Assembly: GCA_945835865.1 (NCBI GenBank)
Contig: CAMAJQ010000004.1
Location: forward strand, 1 to 12,099
Reading direction: 5' to 3'
From: an uncultured Clostridia bacterium
GTDB lineage: Bacteria; Bacillota; Clostridia; Christensenellales; Borkfalkiaceae
DNA: 12,099 nt
Under the pieces are notes generated by a model. That model saw nothing but the letters and a program-made list of their open reading frames with translations, was not told the origin of the DNA and made no database searches. A program made the position numbers and the translations under genes. This document shows positions 1 to 7,696 of the stretch, in pieces. Positions within the stretch are counted from its first letter, which is position 1; each line of letters opens with the position of its first letter.

Positions 1-19
1 GCCCTTTTGTTTTTTTGTT
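1..19. terminator. possible half of a (bidirectional) rho-independent terminator cut by the window edge
   Basis: The window opens with GCCC followed by a T-rich run (TTTTGTTTTTTTG). This is how the 3' arm and U-tract of an intrinsic terminator for a rightward gene would look. On the minus strand the same bases read as an A-tract followed by GGGC, so it could also end the leftward tadA operon. The matching stem arm would lie left of the window, so the hairpin cannot be confirmed. Confidence 0.25.
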
Positions 20-89
20 AAAATTGCATGAAAAAAAGAACAAACTGACGAAACCCGCTTCCGTTTTTCCCCGTTTTTTCTTCCTTTTT
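20..89. other. AT-rich non-coding stretch downstream of tadA
   Basis: No convincing gene lies between the window edge and the tadA stop codon. On the minus strand there is a T7 run (complement of 31-37). It is preceded only by a weak 4-bp stem with a 12-nt gap, so I do not call it a terminator. The base composition is clearly more AT-rich than in the coding part, as expected for an operon end. Confidence 0.4.
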
Positions 90-563
90 CTACTCCGACT
101 CCCTATCCGCTCTTTGCCGCCGCGTGCGGAAAAAATTCTTCAGCAGAGAGGAACACTCCTCTTCCAGCACCCCGCCTTCCCATTCCGCGACATGGTTGAG
201 TCCGCTGTCGTCGAGAATGGAGAACCGGCTGCAGACGCCTCCCCCTTTCGGCTCGTACGCGCCGAAATACACCTTGTCGATCCGGGCGTTGGCGATCGCC
301 CCCGCACACATAGCGCAGGGTTCCAGCGTCACGTACATCTCCGCGCCGTTGAGCCGCCAGTCCTTTCGTTTCCGGCACGCCTTTTCGATGGCGAGGATCT
401 CCGCGTGCGCCGTAGCGACTCTCTTTGATTGCCGGAGATTGTGCGCGCGGGCATACACTTTCCCGTCCATCACGATGACGCAGCCGATGGGGATCTCTTC
501 CTTTGCTTCCGCCTTTTTCGCTTCTCTGAGGGCTTCCCTCATCATCTTCTCTTTCCGTTCCAT
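90..563 (-). CDS. tadA: tRNA-specific adenosine deaminase TadA
   Basis: This 157-residue protein of the cytidine/deoxycytidylate deaminase fold is predicted to convert A34 to inosine in tRNA-Arg(ACG), allowing wobble decoding. The zinc and catalytic motif HAE is at residues 53-55 (H53 ligand, E55 proton shuttle). PCAMC is at 82-86, with C83 and C86 as the other two ligands. The C-terminal segment around 124-149 (NHVAEWEGGVLEEE, then LLKNFFRTRR) is the TadA-specific part that separates it from cytidine or guanine deaminases. The length is close to E. coli TadA (about 167 residues). The ATG at 561-563 is preceded by GGGAGGA with an 8-nt spacer, which supports this start. It ends in TAG and is the last gene of the leftward run, 34 nt after rlmH. 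Confidence 0.95.
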   Translation of the reverse strand: MERKEKMMREALREAKKAEAKEEIPIGCVIVMDGKVYARAHNLRQSKRVATAHAEILAIEKACRKRKDWRLNGAEMYVTLEPCAMCAGAIANARIDKVYFGAYEPKGGGVCSRFSILDDSGLNHVAEWEGGVLEEECSSLLKNFFRTRRQRADRESE

Positions 564-597
564 TCAACCCGTCCTCCCGGATCCGCCCGACGCGCGG

Positions 598-1074
598 TCA
601 TTTATGATATTCCGTCCCCGCAAGAATGGAGAACGCGCGATAGATCTGTTCGCAGGCGATCAACCTCATAAGAGCGTGGGGAAAGGTCATGTCCGAAAAG
701 GATATCCTGTCCCGGCATCTCGCTTTCAGACCTTCGTCCATGCCGTAACTCCCGCCGATGAGAAAGGTGATCTCGCCTTCCCCTCCGTCGGTCAGTCTGC
801 CGATCGTTTCCGCAAGCTTTTCGGAGGAAAGTTTCCTCCCCTCTACGGCGAGGGCGACGGTGTAACCGCGGGCGACCTTCGCAAGTCTTTCGCCCTCCGT
901 TCTGAGGATCTTTCCGACCGCCGCTTCGTCGGGGCGATCGTTAAAATTCTCCTCCCGGACTTCCTCGACGGAAAAGTCACAATAGCGCGACAACCGCTTG
1001 GAATATTCCGCGATCCCCTCGCGGAAATAACTTTCTTTGATTTTACCGACGGCGGCAACCCTGATCCTGATCAT
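598..1074 (-). CDS. rlmH: 23S rRNA (pseudouridine1915-N3)-methyltransferase RlmH
   Basis: This 158-residue SPOUT-family protein matches RlmH (YbeA/YydA) in length and throughout its sequence. In that family it methylates pseudouridine 1915 in helix 69 of 23S rRNA on assembled 70S ribosomes, using SAM, as a homodimer. Visible hallmarks are the N-terminal IRIRVAAVGKIKE, the SAM-binding knot loop FLIGGSYG (104-111), and the C-terminal block SFSDMTFPHALMRLIACEQI (125-144), ending in the typical EYHK. The ATG at 1072-1074 has GGGAG about 8 nt upstream. It lies 21 nt after the CPBP gene and 34 nt before tadA, so the tail of the operon is devoted to RNA modification. Confidence 0.95.
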   Translation of the reverse strand: MIRIRVAAVGKIKESYFREGIAEYSKRLSRYCDFSVEEVREENFNDRPDEAAVGKILRTEGERLAKVARGYTVALAVEGRKLSSEKLAETIGRLTDGGEGEITFLIGGSYGMDEGLKARCRDRISFSDMTFPHALMRLIACEQIYRAFSILAGTEYHK

Positions 1075-1095
1075 CTTTTCATCTCCCGAAAAATT

Positions 1096-2067
1096 TTACC
1101 CGCGGGAAACGGCAAGCTGGGCGATCCACATGACGACGCAAACCGCGATCCCTGCAAACGCCCACCGGAAAAAAGCTTTTCCCTCTCCCTTTTCTTTCCC
1201 TTCCTCTTTCTCCGTCTCCCGCTTTGCGGTGAGAAAGAAACCGAGGACGACGGCCGCGACGCCGAGGACGACGGCCGCGACGCCGAGGACGGTCAGAACC
1301 GCCGTCACGGGCATAGGGAAATCCAGAACGCCAGGAGCAAAATACTCGAAACAGACGATGATCAGATTGTTCAGAAAATGCACCGCCGTCGAAGGCAGCA
1401 AAGACCCGCTTTTCAGCGCCAGCCAGGTAAACATCCCTCCCACGCACAGTTGATAGGGCGTCTGCGCGGGATTCATGTGAAAGAGCGAAAAGAAAACGCC
1501 TCCGACGAGACACGCCGCCCCGTCGGGTAAAAATTTCAGCCCGTCGGCGAGTATCCCCCGGAAGGCAAGTTCCTCCGCAACGGCGGGAAGCAGACAGACG
1601 GAAACGACCGTCAGGATAAAATTGACGGGGGTGAACTGCGGAAGTGCGATCTCCGTATAACGGTAACCGACGGTCTTTTCCAGAAAGGAAATAAAAAGAG
1701 AATTGAGAGAGGAAAGACCGAAAAACATTCCGACGAGAAAAAGCAGTGCCGCAAAGGAGGAAGAGCGATCGGGCACGCGATAAAAGCGACGGAGAGAATA
1801 CAATCCCGTCCCCTTGAAAAACAGCAGGCAAAGGAGAAGGATCGCCAGAGGAGAAAGGGCGTAGGATATAATCTTGTAACCATCCGACCCCGTGATCTTC
1901 GCGATTTCTTCCCCGTTCCCGCCCGCAATCGCGGAAAGAACGGCGGACGAGAGCAGGGTGACGACGAGAAGGGTCAGGGTAAGCAGGCTGAAAAAAGTCC
2001 CCGCAGCCCTCCCTCCCGTCGTGATGAAAAGAGGCGTTTTCCGATTCTGATTCTTCATGGTTTTCAT
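1096..2067 (-). CDS. CPBP-family intramembrane protease-like protein (CAAX protease/bacteriocin-processing, ABI family)
   Basis: This 323-residue polytopic membrane protein carries the CPBP (CAAX protease and bacteriocin-processing) motifs. They are AEELAFRG at 164-171 (E165, E166, R170), FSLFHMNP at 193-200 (H197), and AVHFLNN at 228-234 (H230, N234). These residues are thought to form the intramembrane active site. About seven or eight hydrophobic segments are visible, at roughly 24-46, 68-85, 104-126, 148-163, 184-198, 222-240, 255-279 and 302-318. A charged Lys/Glu stretch (281-298) separates the last two. Its ATG overlaps the stop codon of the upstream ABC transporter gene (ATGA), so the two are probably co-translated and work together. 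In other bacteria CPBP proteins mature peptides or give immunity to exported bacteriocins; the substrate here is unknown. Segment 255-279 contains an in-frame tandem repeat. Confidence 0.82.
   Translation of the reverse strand: MKTMKNQNRKTPLFITTGGRAAGTFFSLLTLTLLVVTLLSSAVLSAIAGGNGEEIAKITGSDGYKIISYALSPLAILLLCLLFFKGTGLYSLRRFYRVPDRSSSFAALLFLVGMFFGLSSLNSLFISFLEKTVGYRYTEIALPQFTPVNFILTVVSVCLLPAVAEELAFRGILADGLKFLPDGAACLVGGVFFSLFHMNPAQTPYQLCVGGMFTWLALKSGSLLPSTAVHFLNNLIIVCFEYFAPGVLDFPMPVTAVLTVLGVAAVVLGVAAVVLGFFLTAKRETEKEEGKEKGEGKAFFRWAFAGIAVCVVMWIAQLAVSRG
1241..1291 (-). repeat. 21-nt in-frame tandem repeat (about 2.4 copies) in the CPBP gene
   Basis: Bases 1241-1261 and 1262-1282 are identical 21-mers, and 1283-1291 start a third copy that then diverges. 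In the protein this duplicates seven residues, giving VLGVAAV-VLGVAAV within the hydrophobic segment at about 258-276. Because the unit is a multiple of three, gain or loss of copies would keep the frame and only change the length of the membrane helix. Confidence 0.9.
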
Positions 2068-4586
2068 TCGCTTCTCAATGCTTTTACGGGATCGGCTTTC
2101 CCCGCGCGCAGCGAGGGGATAAGACCGGCGATCACGGTGAGCAGGACGGACGCGGCCAACAGGATCGCCGCCTGTCCGACTCCGAGCCGCACGAAACGAG
2201 CGACCCCCGTGATTGAATAGAAGAGGGCGTTCAGAGGAAGGACTGCAACCGAGGTGAAGACGAGACCGAGGACGCCGGCGGCAAAACCGATAATCCCCGT
2301 CTCCGTCACGAACAGCCGGACGACGTCCTTTTTCCTCGCGCCGACCGACCTCAGGATCCCGATCTCCTTCGTCCGCTCGATGACGGAGACGTAAGTGATG
2401 ATCCCGATCATGATCGCCGAGACGACGAGGGAAACGGAAGTCAGGGCGATGAGAATGGCGCTGACCCCCGTCAGAATGGATCGGACGTATTCGATCGCCA
2501 CCCCGACGTTATCCACGTATTTCACCTGATCACTCTCCTCTCTGCCCTCGTTATAGGCGTCGAGATAGTCGAGCAGATAATCTTTGTCTTTTATGGTGTT
2601 CGGATAAAACCGTATCGTCGTCGGAATTTCGGAATACCCGAGGGATGCGAGCGCGTTCTGTTTTTCGCGCTCTTCCGTATAGACGACGGAAGGGTCGAGG
2701 ACGCTCTTCGTCATGTCGGCAAGTTGCGCCTCGGTCACCGCCGAACGCGCGTACGTCTTCCCGTTGAATTCTCCCCCGTAAGATAAAACTTTCACGAGAT
2801 CGGTGAGTTCCTGCGTGTAACAGGCGGTGGAAGAAGAGAGCATGCCGTACTGCGTGTCCTCTTTCAGGCGGAAGATCCCGACGATTTTCAATTCGATACC
2901 GGTTTTGTTTCCGTCGGAATTGCCGTCGAAACAGTCGATTTTATCCGCAGTCCCCTCGCCGAGAAAGGCGTCCAGTTGCGTCCTGATTTCATTTTCCTTG
3001 GTTTCATTCGGTTGGAGGAATTCACGGACGAGACGTTTGACGATATTGACCGTTTTCTCTGAAAACGCCTCCGACTCTTCCGATTCTTTGTAATAATACT
3101 GATCGTTGGAAAGGAGATAAAAAGAGCCGAGTCCGCCGTTTAAAATCTCGTCGTAGGAATAGCCTTTTTTATCGGAAGAGTATACGTCGAGATAATAAGA
3201 GGTCAGCAAAGCGTCCGAGACGGAGGAATCCTTGCCGACGACGAGAGCGAGTTCGTTGTAGGCGGAGGGATATTTCCCGATCAGATCGTATTGTTCGTAC
3301 ACCATGTCGGCGTTGCCGGGCAACGCCTGCCATTTCGACGCGTTGGAAACCATGGCGTCGACGGCGACTTTTTTATTGCCCGCCAGTCCGAAGGGAGTGT
3401 AGAAAGTCTTGTAGACCTTCATGTTCAGGCTGTAACCGAGATCGTATGTCACTTTTTTTCCGTCGATTTCCGCAACGTAATCGAGGTATTCCTGCGTGAT
3501 GTGATTGGTTACCGTCGTCTTGGTCGCGTTGCGGAGAGTGTGGTTGATCGTGACGTCAGGGGTCGGACCGTCCTCTCCGCTTTCCGAACTTCCGGAAGCG
3601 TTCTTTTTGGGCGTGACGTAACCGAGAATGGACTCGAAATACGGCTCGTACGTCGTCGCCTTGACGGCGACGGTCACGGGGGTCGCGCTCATGGTATCTT
3701 TCTGTACTTTGTCGATAAAGGCGTTGAGTCCCGTGCTGCACGCGAGCACGAGGGCGATCCCGATGACGGCGATCGAAGCGGCGACGGAAGTCAGGATCGA
3801 ACGGACCTTTTTTCCCGCAAGGTTTTTCAGACTCAGTTTCGCCGCAAGCGAATAGGGCATGGACGAGCGGAGAGGAGACTCTTTCGCCGGAAGTTTCTTT
3901 TCCTTCGGCTGGTAAGGATTGCTGTCCGAAACGATCTTTCCGTCCTTGATGCGGATGATACGGGTGGCGTACGCCTGCGCGAGTTCGTCGTTATGGGTCA
4001 CGGTGATGACGAGCCTGTCCCGGGAAATCTCCCTGAGCAGATCCATCACCGCGACGCTGTTACCCGAATCGAGCGCTCCGGTCGGCTCGTCGGCGAGAAT
4101 GATGGAGGGGTTGTTGACGATCGCCCGGGCAATCGCCACGCGCTGCATCTCTCCCCCCGAAAGCTGACGTGGTTTTTTTCGGAGATGCTCGGCAAGCCCG
4201 ACCCGGACGAGAGCGTCGATCGCCCGTTTTCTCCTCTCCTTCGCCCCGATCCCGCCGATGGTCAGAGCGGTCTCCACGTTTTCGAGAGCCGTCTGATGGG
4301 AAATGAGATTATAACTCTGAAAGACGAAGCCCACCTTTTCCGAACGGTAGCCGTCCCAGTCGGCGTCTCCGAATTCCTTCGTCGATCTCCCGTCGATGAG
4401 AATGTCGCCCGAAGTGTAGCGGTCAAGCCCGCCGAGAACGTTCAGAAGAGTGGTTTTCCCGCATCCCGAATGTCCGAGAATACAGACGAACTCGCTGTCC
4501 CGGAAGGAAAGGGAAACGTCGGAAAGGGCTTTCACCTTTTTATCCTTGGTCTCGTATATCTTTTCGACGTGACGTAATGCAATCAT
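2064..4586 (-). CDS. MacB/FtsX-type ABC transporter, ATPase fused to permease
   Basis: This 840-residue protein joins an ATPase to a type VII (MacB/LolCDE-like) permease. The N-terminal ATPase shows Walker A GHSGCGKT (38-45), Q-loop FQ (89-90), signature LSGGE (142-146), Walker B IILADE (162-167) and switch His198. After a charged linker (about 225-260) comes TM1 (about 264-285). A large polar extracytoplasmic domain of about 410 residues (290-700) follows. TM2-TM4 are at about 705-733, 762-786 and 803-825. The FtsX signature [18 protein letters not shown] is at 738-755, and the C-terminus DPVKALRSE is typical. Such proteins act as dimers and transmit ATP-driven motion to the outer domain, often for peptide, antibiotic or lipoprotein handling. 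The ATG at 4584-4586 has AGAGG upstream, 13 nt after aroK. It overlaps the CPBP start by 4 nt. The substrate is unknown. Confidence 0.92.
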   Translation of the reverse strand: MIALRHVEKIYETKDKKVKALSDVSLSFRDSEFVCILGHSGCGKTTLLNVLGGLDRYTSGDILIDGRSTKEFGDADWDGYRSEKVGFVFQSYNLISHQTALENVETALTIGGIGAKERRKRAIDALVRVGLAEHLRKKPRQLSGGEMQRVAIARAIVNNPSIILADEPTGALDSGNSVAVMDLLREISRDRLVITVTHNDELAQAYATRIIRIKDGKIVSDSNPYQPKEKKLPAKESPLRSSMPYSLAAKLSLKNLAGKKVRSILTSVAASIAVIGIALVLACSTGLNAFIDKVQKDTMSATPVTVAVKATTYEPYFESILGYVTPKKNASGSSESGEDGPTPDVTINHTLRNATKTTVTNHITQEYLDYVAEIDGKKVTYDLGYSLNMKVYKTFYTPFGLAGNKKVAVDAMVSNASKWQALPGNADMVYEQYDLIGKYPSAYNELALVVGKDSSVSDALLTSYYLDVYSSDKKGYSYDEILNGGLGSFYLLSNDQYYYKESEESEAFSEKTVNIVKRLVREFLQPNETKENEIRTQLDAFLGEGTADKIDCFDGNSDGNKTGIELKIVGIFRLKEDTQYGMLSSSTACYTQELTDLVKVLSYGGEFNGKTYARSAVTEAQLADMTKSVLDPSVVYTEEREKQNALASLGYSEIPTTIRFYPNTIKDKDYLLDYLDAYNEGREESDQVKYVDNVGVAIEYVRSILTGVSAILIALTSVSLVVSAIMIGIITYVSVIERTKEIGILRSVGARKKDVVRLFVTETGIIGFAAGVLGLVFTSVAVLPLNALFYSITGVARFVRLGVGQAAILLAASVLLTVIAGLIPSLRAGKADPVKALRSE

Positions 4587-4599
4587 GTTTTTCCTCTCT

Positions 4600-5118
4600 T
4601 CACCGCCTCGGAGACTCCGCTTCTTCGGCGGCTTTCATACCCTGAAGGATCTTTTCGACTTTGTCGTCTACCCCGTAACCGTTCCCGTCGACGACGAGAT
4701 CGGCGTAGCGGAGATAAAGCGGTCTTCTCTTTTCGTACAATTCCTCGATTCCTCGGACTCCCTTATCGGCGATCGGCCGCTTCGAACGCAGGATACGTTC
4801 GGCAACCGTCCCGACGGACGCGTCGAGAAAGACGACGAAGGAACGCTTTTTCAGCAGGCGCATATTCCCCTCGTCCGTGACGACGCCTCCTCCCGTAGAA
4901 ATGACCGAGCGGAAGTGTTTCGCCGCCTCGCGGACCGCCTCCCTCTCGTATTCGCGGAATTTTGCCTCACCTTCCTCGGCAAAGATCGCGGCGATATCGC
5001 CGTGCGCCTTGCGGACGAGCCTGTCGGTATCGATAAACCGCCTGCACGTCCTCTCCGCAAGCGCGAAACCGATGCGGCTCTTTCCCGCTCCCGGCATGCC
5101 GATCAGGACGATGTTCAT
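4600..5118 (-). CDS. aroK: shikimate kinase
   Basis: This 172-residue P-loop kinase phosphorylates the 3-hydroxyl of shikimate (step 5 of chorismate synthesis). Walker A GMPGAGKS is at 7-14. D30 and D32 (FIDTD) fit Mg and shikimate binding, FREYE is at 54-58, the shikimate-binding GGG is at 76-78, and the lid contains RPIADKG (114-120). RRPLY (131-135) is the usual later arginine site. The reading frame stays open upstream to about 5406, but the extension is Arg-rich, unrelated to the family and overlaps aroQ. I therefore start at ATG 5116-5118, whose ATGA overlaps the aroQ stop. No Shine-Dalgarno sequence precedes it, so translation probably depends on ribosomes finishing aroQ. Confidence 0.94.
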   Translation of the reverse strand: MNIVLIGMPGAGKSRIGFALAERTCRRFIDTDRLVRKAHGDIAAIFAEEGEAKFREYEREAVREAAKHFRSVISTGGGVVTDEGNMRLLKKRSFVVFLDASVGTVAERILRSKRPIADKGVRGIEELYEKRRPLYLRYADLVVDGNGYGVDDKVEKILQGMKAAEEAESPRR

Positions 5119-5531
5119 ATCAGAAATGACAGGGCGGCAAGCCGATAGACCTGCGTCCCCAGCCCCGCGACGACCCCTTTGCATACGGGGGCGATCACGC
5201 TCGTGCGGCGAAATTCTTCCCGCGCGAAGATATTGGAAATATGGACCTCGACGACGGGGACTTCCGTCGAGGAGATCGCGTCGCGCAGGGCGACGCTGTA
5301 ATGGGAATAGGCGCCCGCGTTCAGCACGATGGCGTCGGCGTCGCTCTCGCGAACGGCGCGGCAGAGTTCCCCTTCGATATCCGAAGTAAAAAAGGAACAC
5401 TCGCACCCCTTTTCCCCGAAGAAACGGACGAGTTCTCCGTTGATCTCTTCCAGAGTCTTCTCCCCGTATACCGATTTCTCCCGCTTTCCGAGAGCCGCCA
5501 TATTGACGCCGTTGACGAAAAGAAATTTCAT
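5115..5531 (-). CDS. aroQ: type II 3-dehydroquinate dehydratase
   Basis: This 138-residue protein fits the dodecameric type II dehydroquinase family (trans-dehydration of 3-dehydroquinate to 3-dehydroshikimate, step 3). Conserved features are the N-terminal NG-x-N (7-10), R17 and catalytic Tyr22 in REKSVYG, EGEL (53-56), NAGAYSHYSVALRDA (71-85), catalytic His97 in VEVHISN, and AREEFR (103-108) before the KG-V-x-G-LG segment. Usual family motifs are NGPNLNLLG and NPGAYTHTS, so this copy is somewhat divergent: V and M in the first, A for P in the second, and TSD where QSN is common. The catalytic residues are intact. Its ATG has a strong AGGAG with an 8-nt spacer, and the start overlaps the aroA-aroE stop (ATGA). 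Confidence 0.92.
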   Translation of the reverse strand: MKFLFVNGVNMAALGKREKSVYGEKTLEEINGELVRFFGEKGCECSFFTSDIEGELCRAVRESDADAIVLNAGAYSHYSVALRDAISSTEVPVVEVHISNIFAREEFRRTSVIAPVCKGVVAGLGTQVYRLAALSFLI

Positions 5532-7696
5532 TGCGTTTTCTCCTCTCCGCCGTTTTTCGTCGGCGGGAAAATCTTCTGTCTGACCGCTTTGCTTCTGGTT
5601 TCGATCATGCCCGCTACGGACGCGAGAAGAGAACCGGAAGACTTGCCCTCCGTCTCCGTTTTTTCCTCGCCCGTATACTCCCGGTAGAGAGCAAACGCCT
5701 CCTCCGGATCAGGCTCTCTCTCCGTGAAGATACAGTCGGCGAGATACGCCTGAAAAAAGAGCATTCCCGCCCCGTTGAAGACGGGTTTGCCGAGTTCCCC
5801 GGCAATCCGGAGAAACGCCGTTTCGGGCGGGTCGTAAACGAGATCCGCAGCCGCTTTGCAGCCGGAGAGAAGTTCTTTTCCCGCAGGCAGAGGATCGTCC
5901 GCGTGCGTTCCCAGCCCCGTCGCGTTGATCACGAGGTCGTACGGCGAGTCGGGGATCTCCCGAAGGACGTAGACGGAAGGCATTTTTTTTCGCAGTTCGA
6001 GCGCCGTTCTCGGCGTGCGGTTATAGACGTCCACGCTCGCTTTCGCCCCGACGAGCGCGGCGACGACGCTTCTGCCCGCACCGCCCGCGCCGAGCACGAG
6101 AACTTTTTTCCCCGCGACGTCGAAACCGTGGTATTTCAGCATCATCAGAAAGCCGTTTCCGTCCGTCGTGTAGCCCGAAAGCCCTTTGACGGTATTGACG
6201 CTCTTCGACGTCTTTGCGTCGCCGTGATACTTGAGGACGTGTTTATACGCGTCCCCTTTATAAGGTGCGGTCACGTTATAGCCGGCGTATTCCTTCAGCT
6301 CGGCGTACGCCCGTTTCAACCCGTCTTCCTTCACGGCGATATAGGAATAACTGTAAGTCGGCAAACCGAATCTGTCCAGAAGAAAAGAGTGCACGGCGTT
6401 GGACGGGGAAGCCGAGAGATTTTTCCCCAGCAGGGCGAACGAATTCTTTTTCAGTTCCTCGAAAAACCCCGGGAAGGAAATAGAGACGCAGCCGTCGTCG
6501 TCGATATCTCCCCCGTTGCGGGAACAGACGAGGGCGACGGCGCCGCTCATCGCGATCCTGTGGTCGCCGTACGTTCTGATCTCTCCTCCTTCGTAACTCT
6601 CCACGCCGTTGACGACGAGCCCCCCTTCGATCTTGCGGCATTTTCCGCCGACGGAGTTGATCATTTCGGAGATCGCCATCAGGCGGTCGCATTCTTTATA
6701 TTGCAATTCTCCCGCGCCGCTGATGATGCTCTCGCCTTCGGCAAGCCCCATCAGAACGGCGAGGACGGGAATATCATCGATCATGCCCGCGACCTCGTCC
6801 TCGATGACGTGCGTCGCTTTCAGTTTGCTCTTATACGCCGTGACGTCGGCGACGAGTTCCCCGCAAAGCATCCTCTTGTGCGTGATCTCGATCCTCGCCC
6901 CCATCCGTCGAAGGACGGGAATGATGCCCGTTCGCGTCGGGTTGACCCCGACGTTTCTGCACGTCACCTTTCCGAGCATAAGCCCGATGGCAAGGAAATA
7001 GACCGCCGCCGAAAAATCGCCGCCGATATAGATTTTCTTCCCCTTCAGCTCGCTCTTTTTCAGAGTGATCCTCTTGTTCTCCCGATCGACGGAGATGTCC
7101 GCGCCGAGATATCCGAGAAGGATCTCCGTATGGTCCCTCGATCTGTTTTTTTCTTCTATCGTCGCCTCGACTCCTCCCGCCAGTGCGCAGAGCAGAATCG
7201 CCGATTTGACCTGAGCGCTGTCGTTTGTCATCCGGTAGACGATCGGACGGACTTTAGCCCCCTCCACGAGAATGGGAGGAACGGTATAATCGGTGAGAGC
7301 CACCGTAGCCCCCATTTTTTCGAGAGGGGCTTTCAGACTCTTCATCGGGCGGGAGCAGAGAGATCTGTCCCCCTGCAGAATGGCTCTGACGTTGCTCCCC
7401 GCGATTTCTCCGCAGAGAAGACGGAGAGTCGTGCCGCTGTTGCCGCAGTCGAGTTTGAGTCCGTCGCGAAGGGGTCTTCCCCCCTTGATCTCGACGATGC
7501 CGTCTTTTATGCTGACCTTCGCGCCCAACTTCTTCACGCAGGAGATCGTCGCCTGCGTATCCTGGCAGATAAGAGGGTGAATGACGTACGTTTTCCCTTT
7601 TGCCATGCTTCCGAGGATGATGGCCCGGTGGGTGATCGATTTGTCCGGCGGGACGGCGAACGCGCCGTATAACTCGCTCCGTGGATAAATTCTCAT
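5528..7696 (-). CDS. aroA-aroE: bifunctional EPSP synthase-shikimate dehydrogenase fusion (AroA-AroE)
   Basis: This 722-residue single chain has two complete enzymes. Residues 1 to about 417 are EPSP synthase (step 6): DKSITHR (18-24), GNSGTTLR (85-92), GDRSLCSRPM (109-118), SRDHTE (186-191), DDIP (307-310), KECDRL (334-339) and DHRIAM (378-383). Residues from about 418 to 676 are NADPH-type shikimate dehydrogenase (step 4): SASP (428-431, both shikimate-binding serines), NVTAPYK (474-480), N501, TTDGNG (510-515), the nucleotide loop GAGGAG (536-541), the NADP-selective NRT (559-561), NATGLG (591-596) and Gln649. The EPSPS end SFPGFFEEL runs straight into the AroE start, leaving almost no linker. 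A 45-residue charged tail (677-722) follows. No frameshift is needed. The start ATG overlaps the aroB stop and has only a weak Shine-Dalgarno, so coupling is likely. Confidence 0.95.
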   Translation of the reverse strand: MRIYPRSELYGAFAVPPDKSITHRAIILGSMAKGKTYVIHPLICQDTQATISCVKKLGAKVSIKDGIVEIKGGRPLRDGLKLDCGNSGTTLRLLCGEIAGSNVRAILQGDRSLCSRPMKSLKAPLEKMGATVALTDYTVPPILVEGAKVRPIVYRMTNDSAQVKSAILLCALAGGVEATIEEKNRSRDHTEILLGYLGADISVDRENKRITLKKSELKGKKIYIGGDFSAAVYFLAIGLMLGKVTCRNVGVNPTRTGIIPVLRRMGARIEITHKRMLCGELVADVTAYKSKLKATHVIEDEVAGMIDDIPVLAVLMGLAEGESIISGAGELQYKECDRLMAISEMINSVGGKCRKIEGGLVVNGVESYEGGEIRTYGDHRIAMSGAVALVCSRNGGDIDDDGCVSISFPGFFEELKKNSFALLGKNLSASPSNAVHSFLLDRFGLPTYSYSYIAVKEDGLKRAYAELKEYAGYNVTAPYKGDAYKHVLKYHGDAKTSKSVNTVKGLSGYTTDGNGFLMMLKYHGFDVAGKKVLVLGAGGAGRSVVAALVGAKASVDVYNRTPRTALELRKKMPSVYVLREIPDSPYDLVINATGLGTHADDPLPAGKELLSGCKAAADLVYDPPETAFLRIAGELGKPVFNGAGMLFFQAYLADCIFTEREPDPEEAFALYREYTGEEKTETEGKSSGSLLASVAGMIETRSKAVRQKIFPPTKNGGEEKTQ

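Noticed and set aside
20-89. Terminator for tadA formed by the weak GAAG/TTTC stem and the minus-strand T7 run at 37-31
   Set aside because: The stem is only about 4 bp with one wobble pair, and the T-run begins about 12 nt later, so it does not fit an intrinsic terminator.
124-1530. A 468-codon plus-strand open frame crossing tadA, rlmH and part of the CPBP gene
   Set aside because: It runs antisense across three well-supported genes and two intergenic gaps, with low-complexity Arg/Asp repeats where the 21-nt repeat lies. This is a composition artefact.
3291-4577. A 428-codon plus-strand open frame opposite the ABC transporter
   Set aside because: It mirrors the transporter codons, shows no domain, and lies opposite Walker A, the signature motif and Walker B of the real gene.
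5119-5406. N-terminal extension of the aroK frame
   Set aside because: The extra residues are Arg-rich, do not resemble shikimate kinases and overlap aroQ. The ATG at 5118 starts exactly at the P-loop strand.
5531-7672. A 713-codon open frame on the plus strand, almost coextensive with the aroA-aroE gene
   Set aside because: Its translation is Arg/Asp/Phe-rich with no recognisable domain, while the minus strand encodes two complete known enzymes. GC-rich codon use that avoids TTA, CTA and TCA keeps the opposite frame open.
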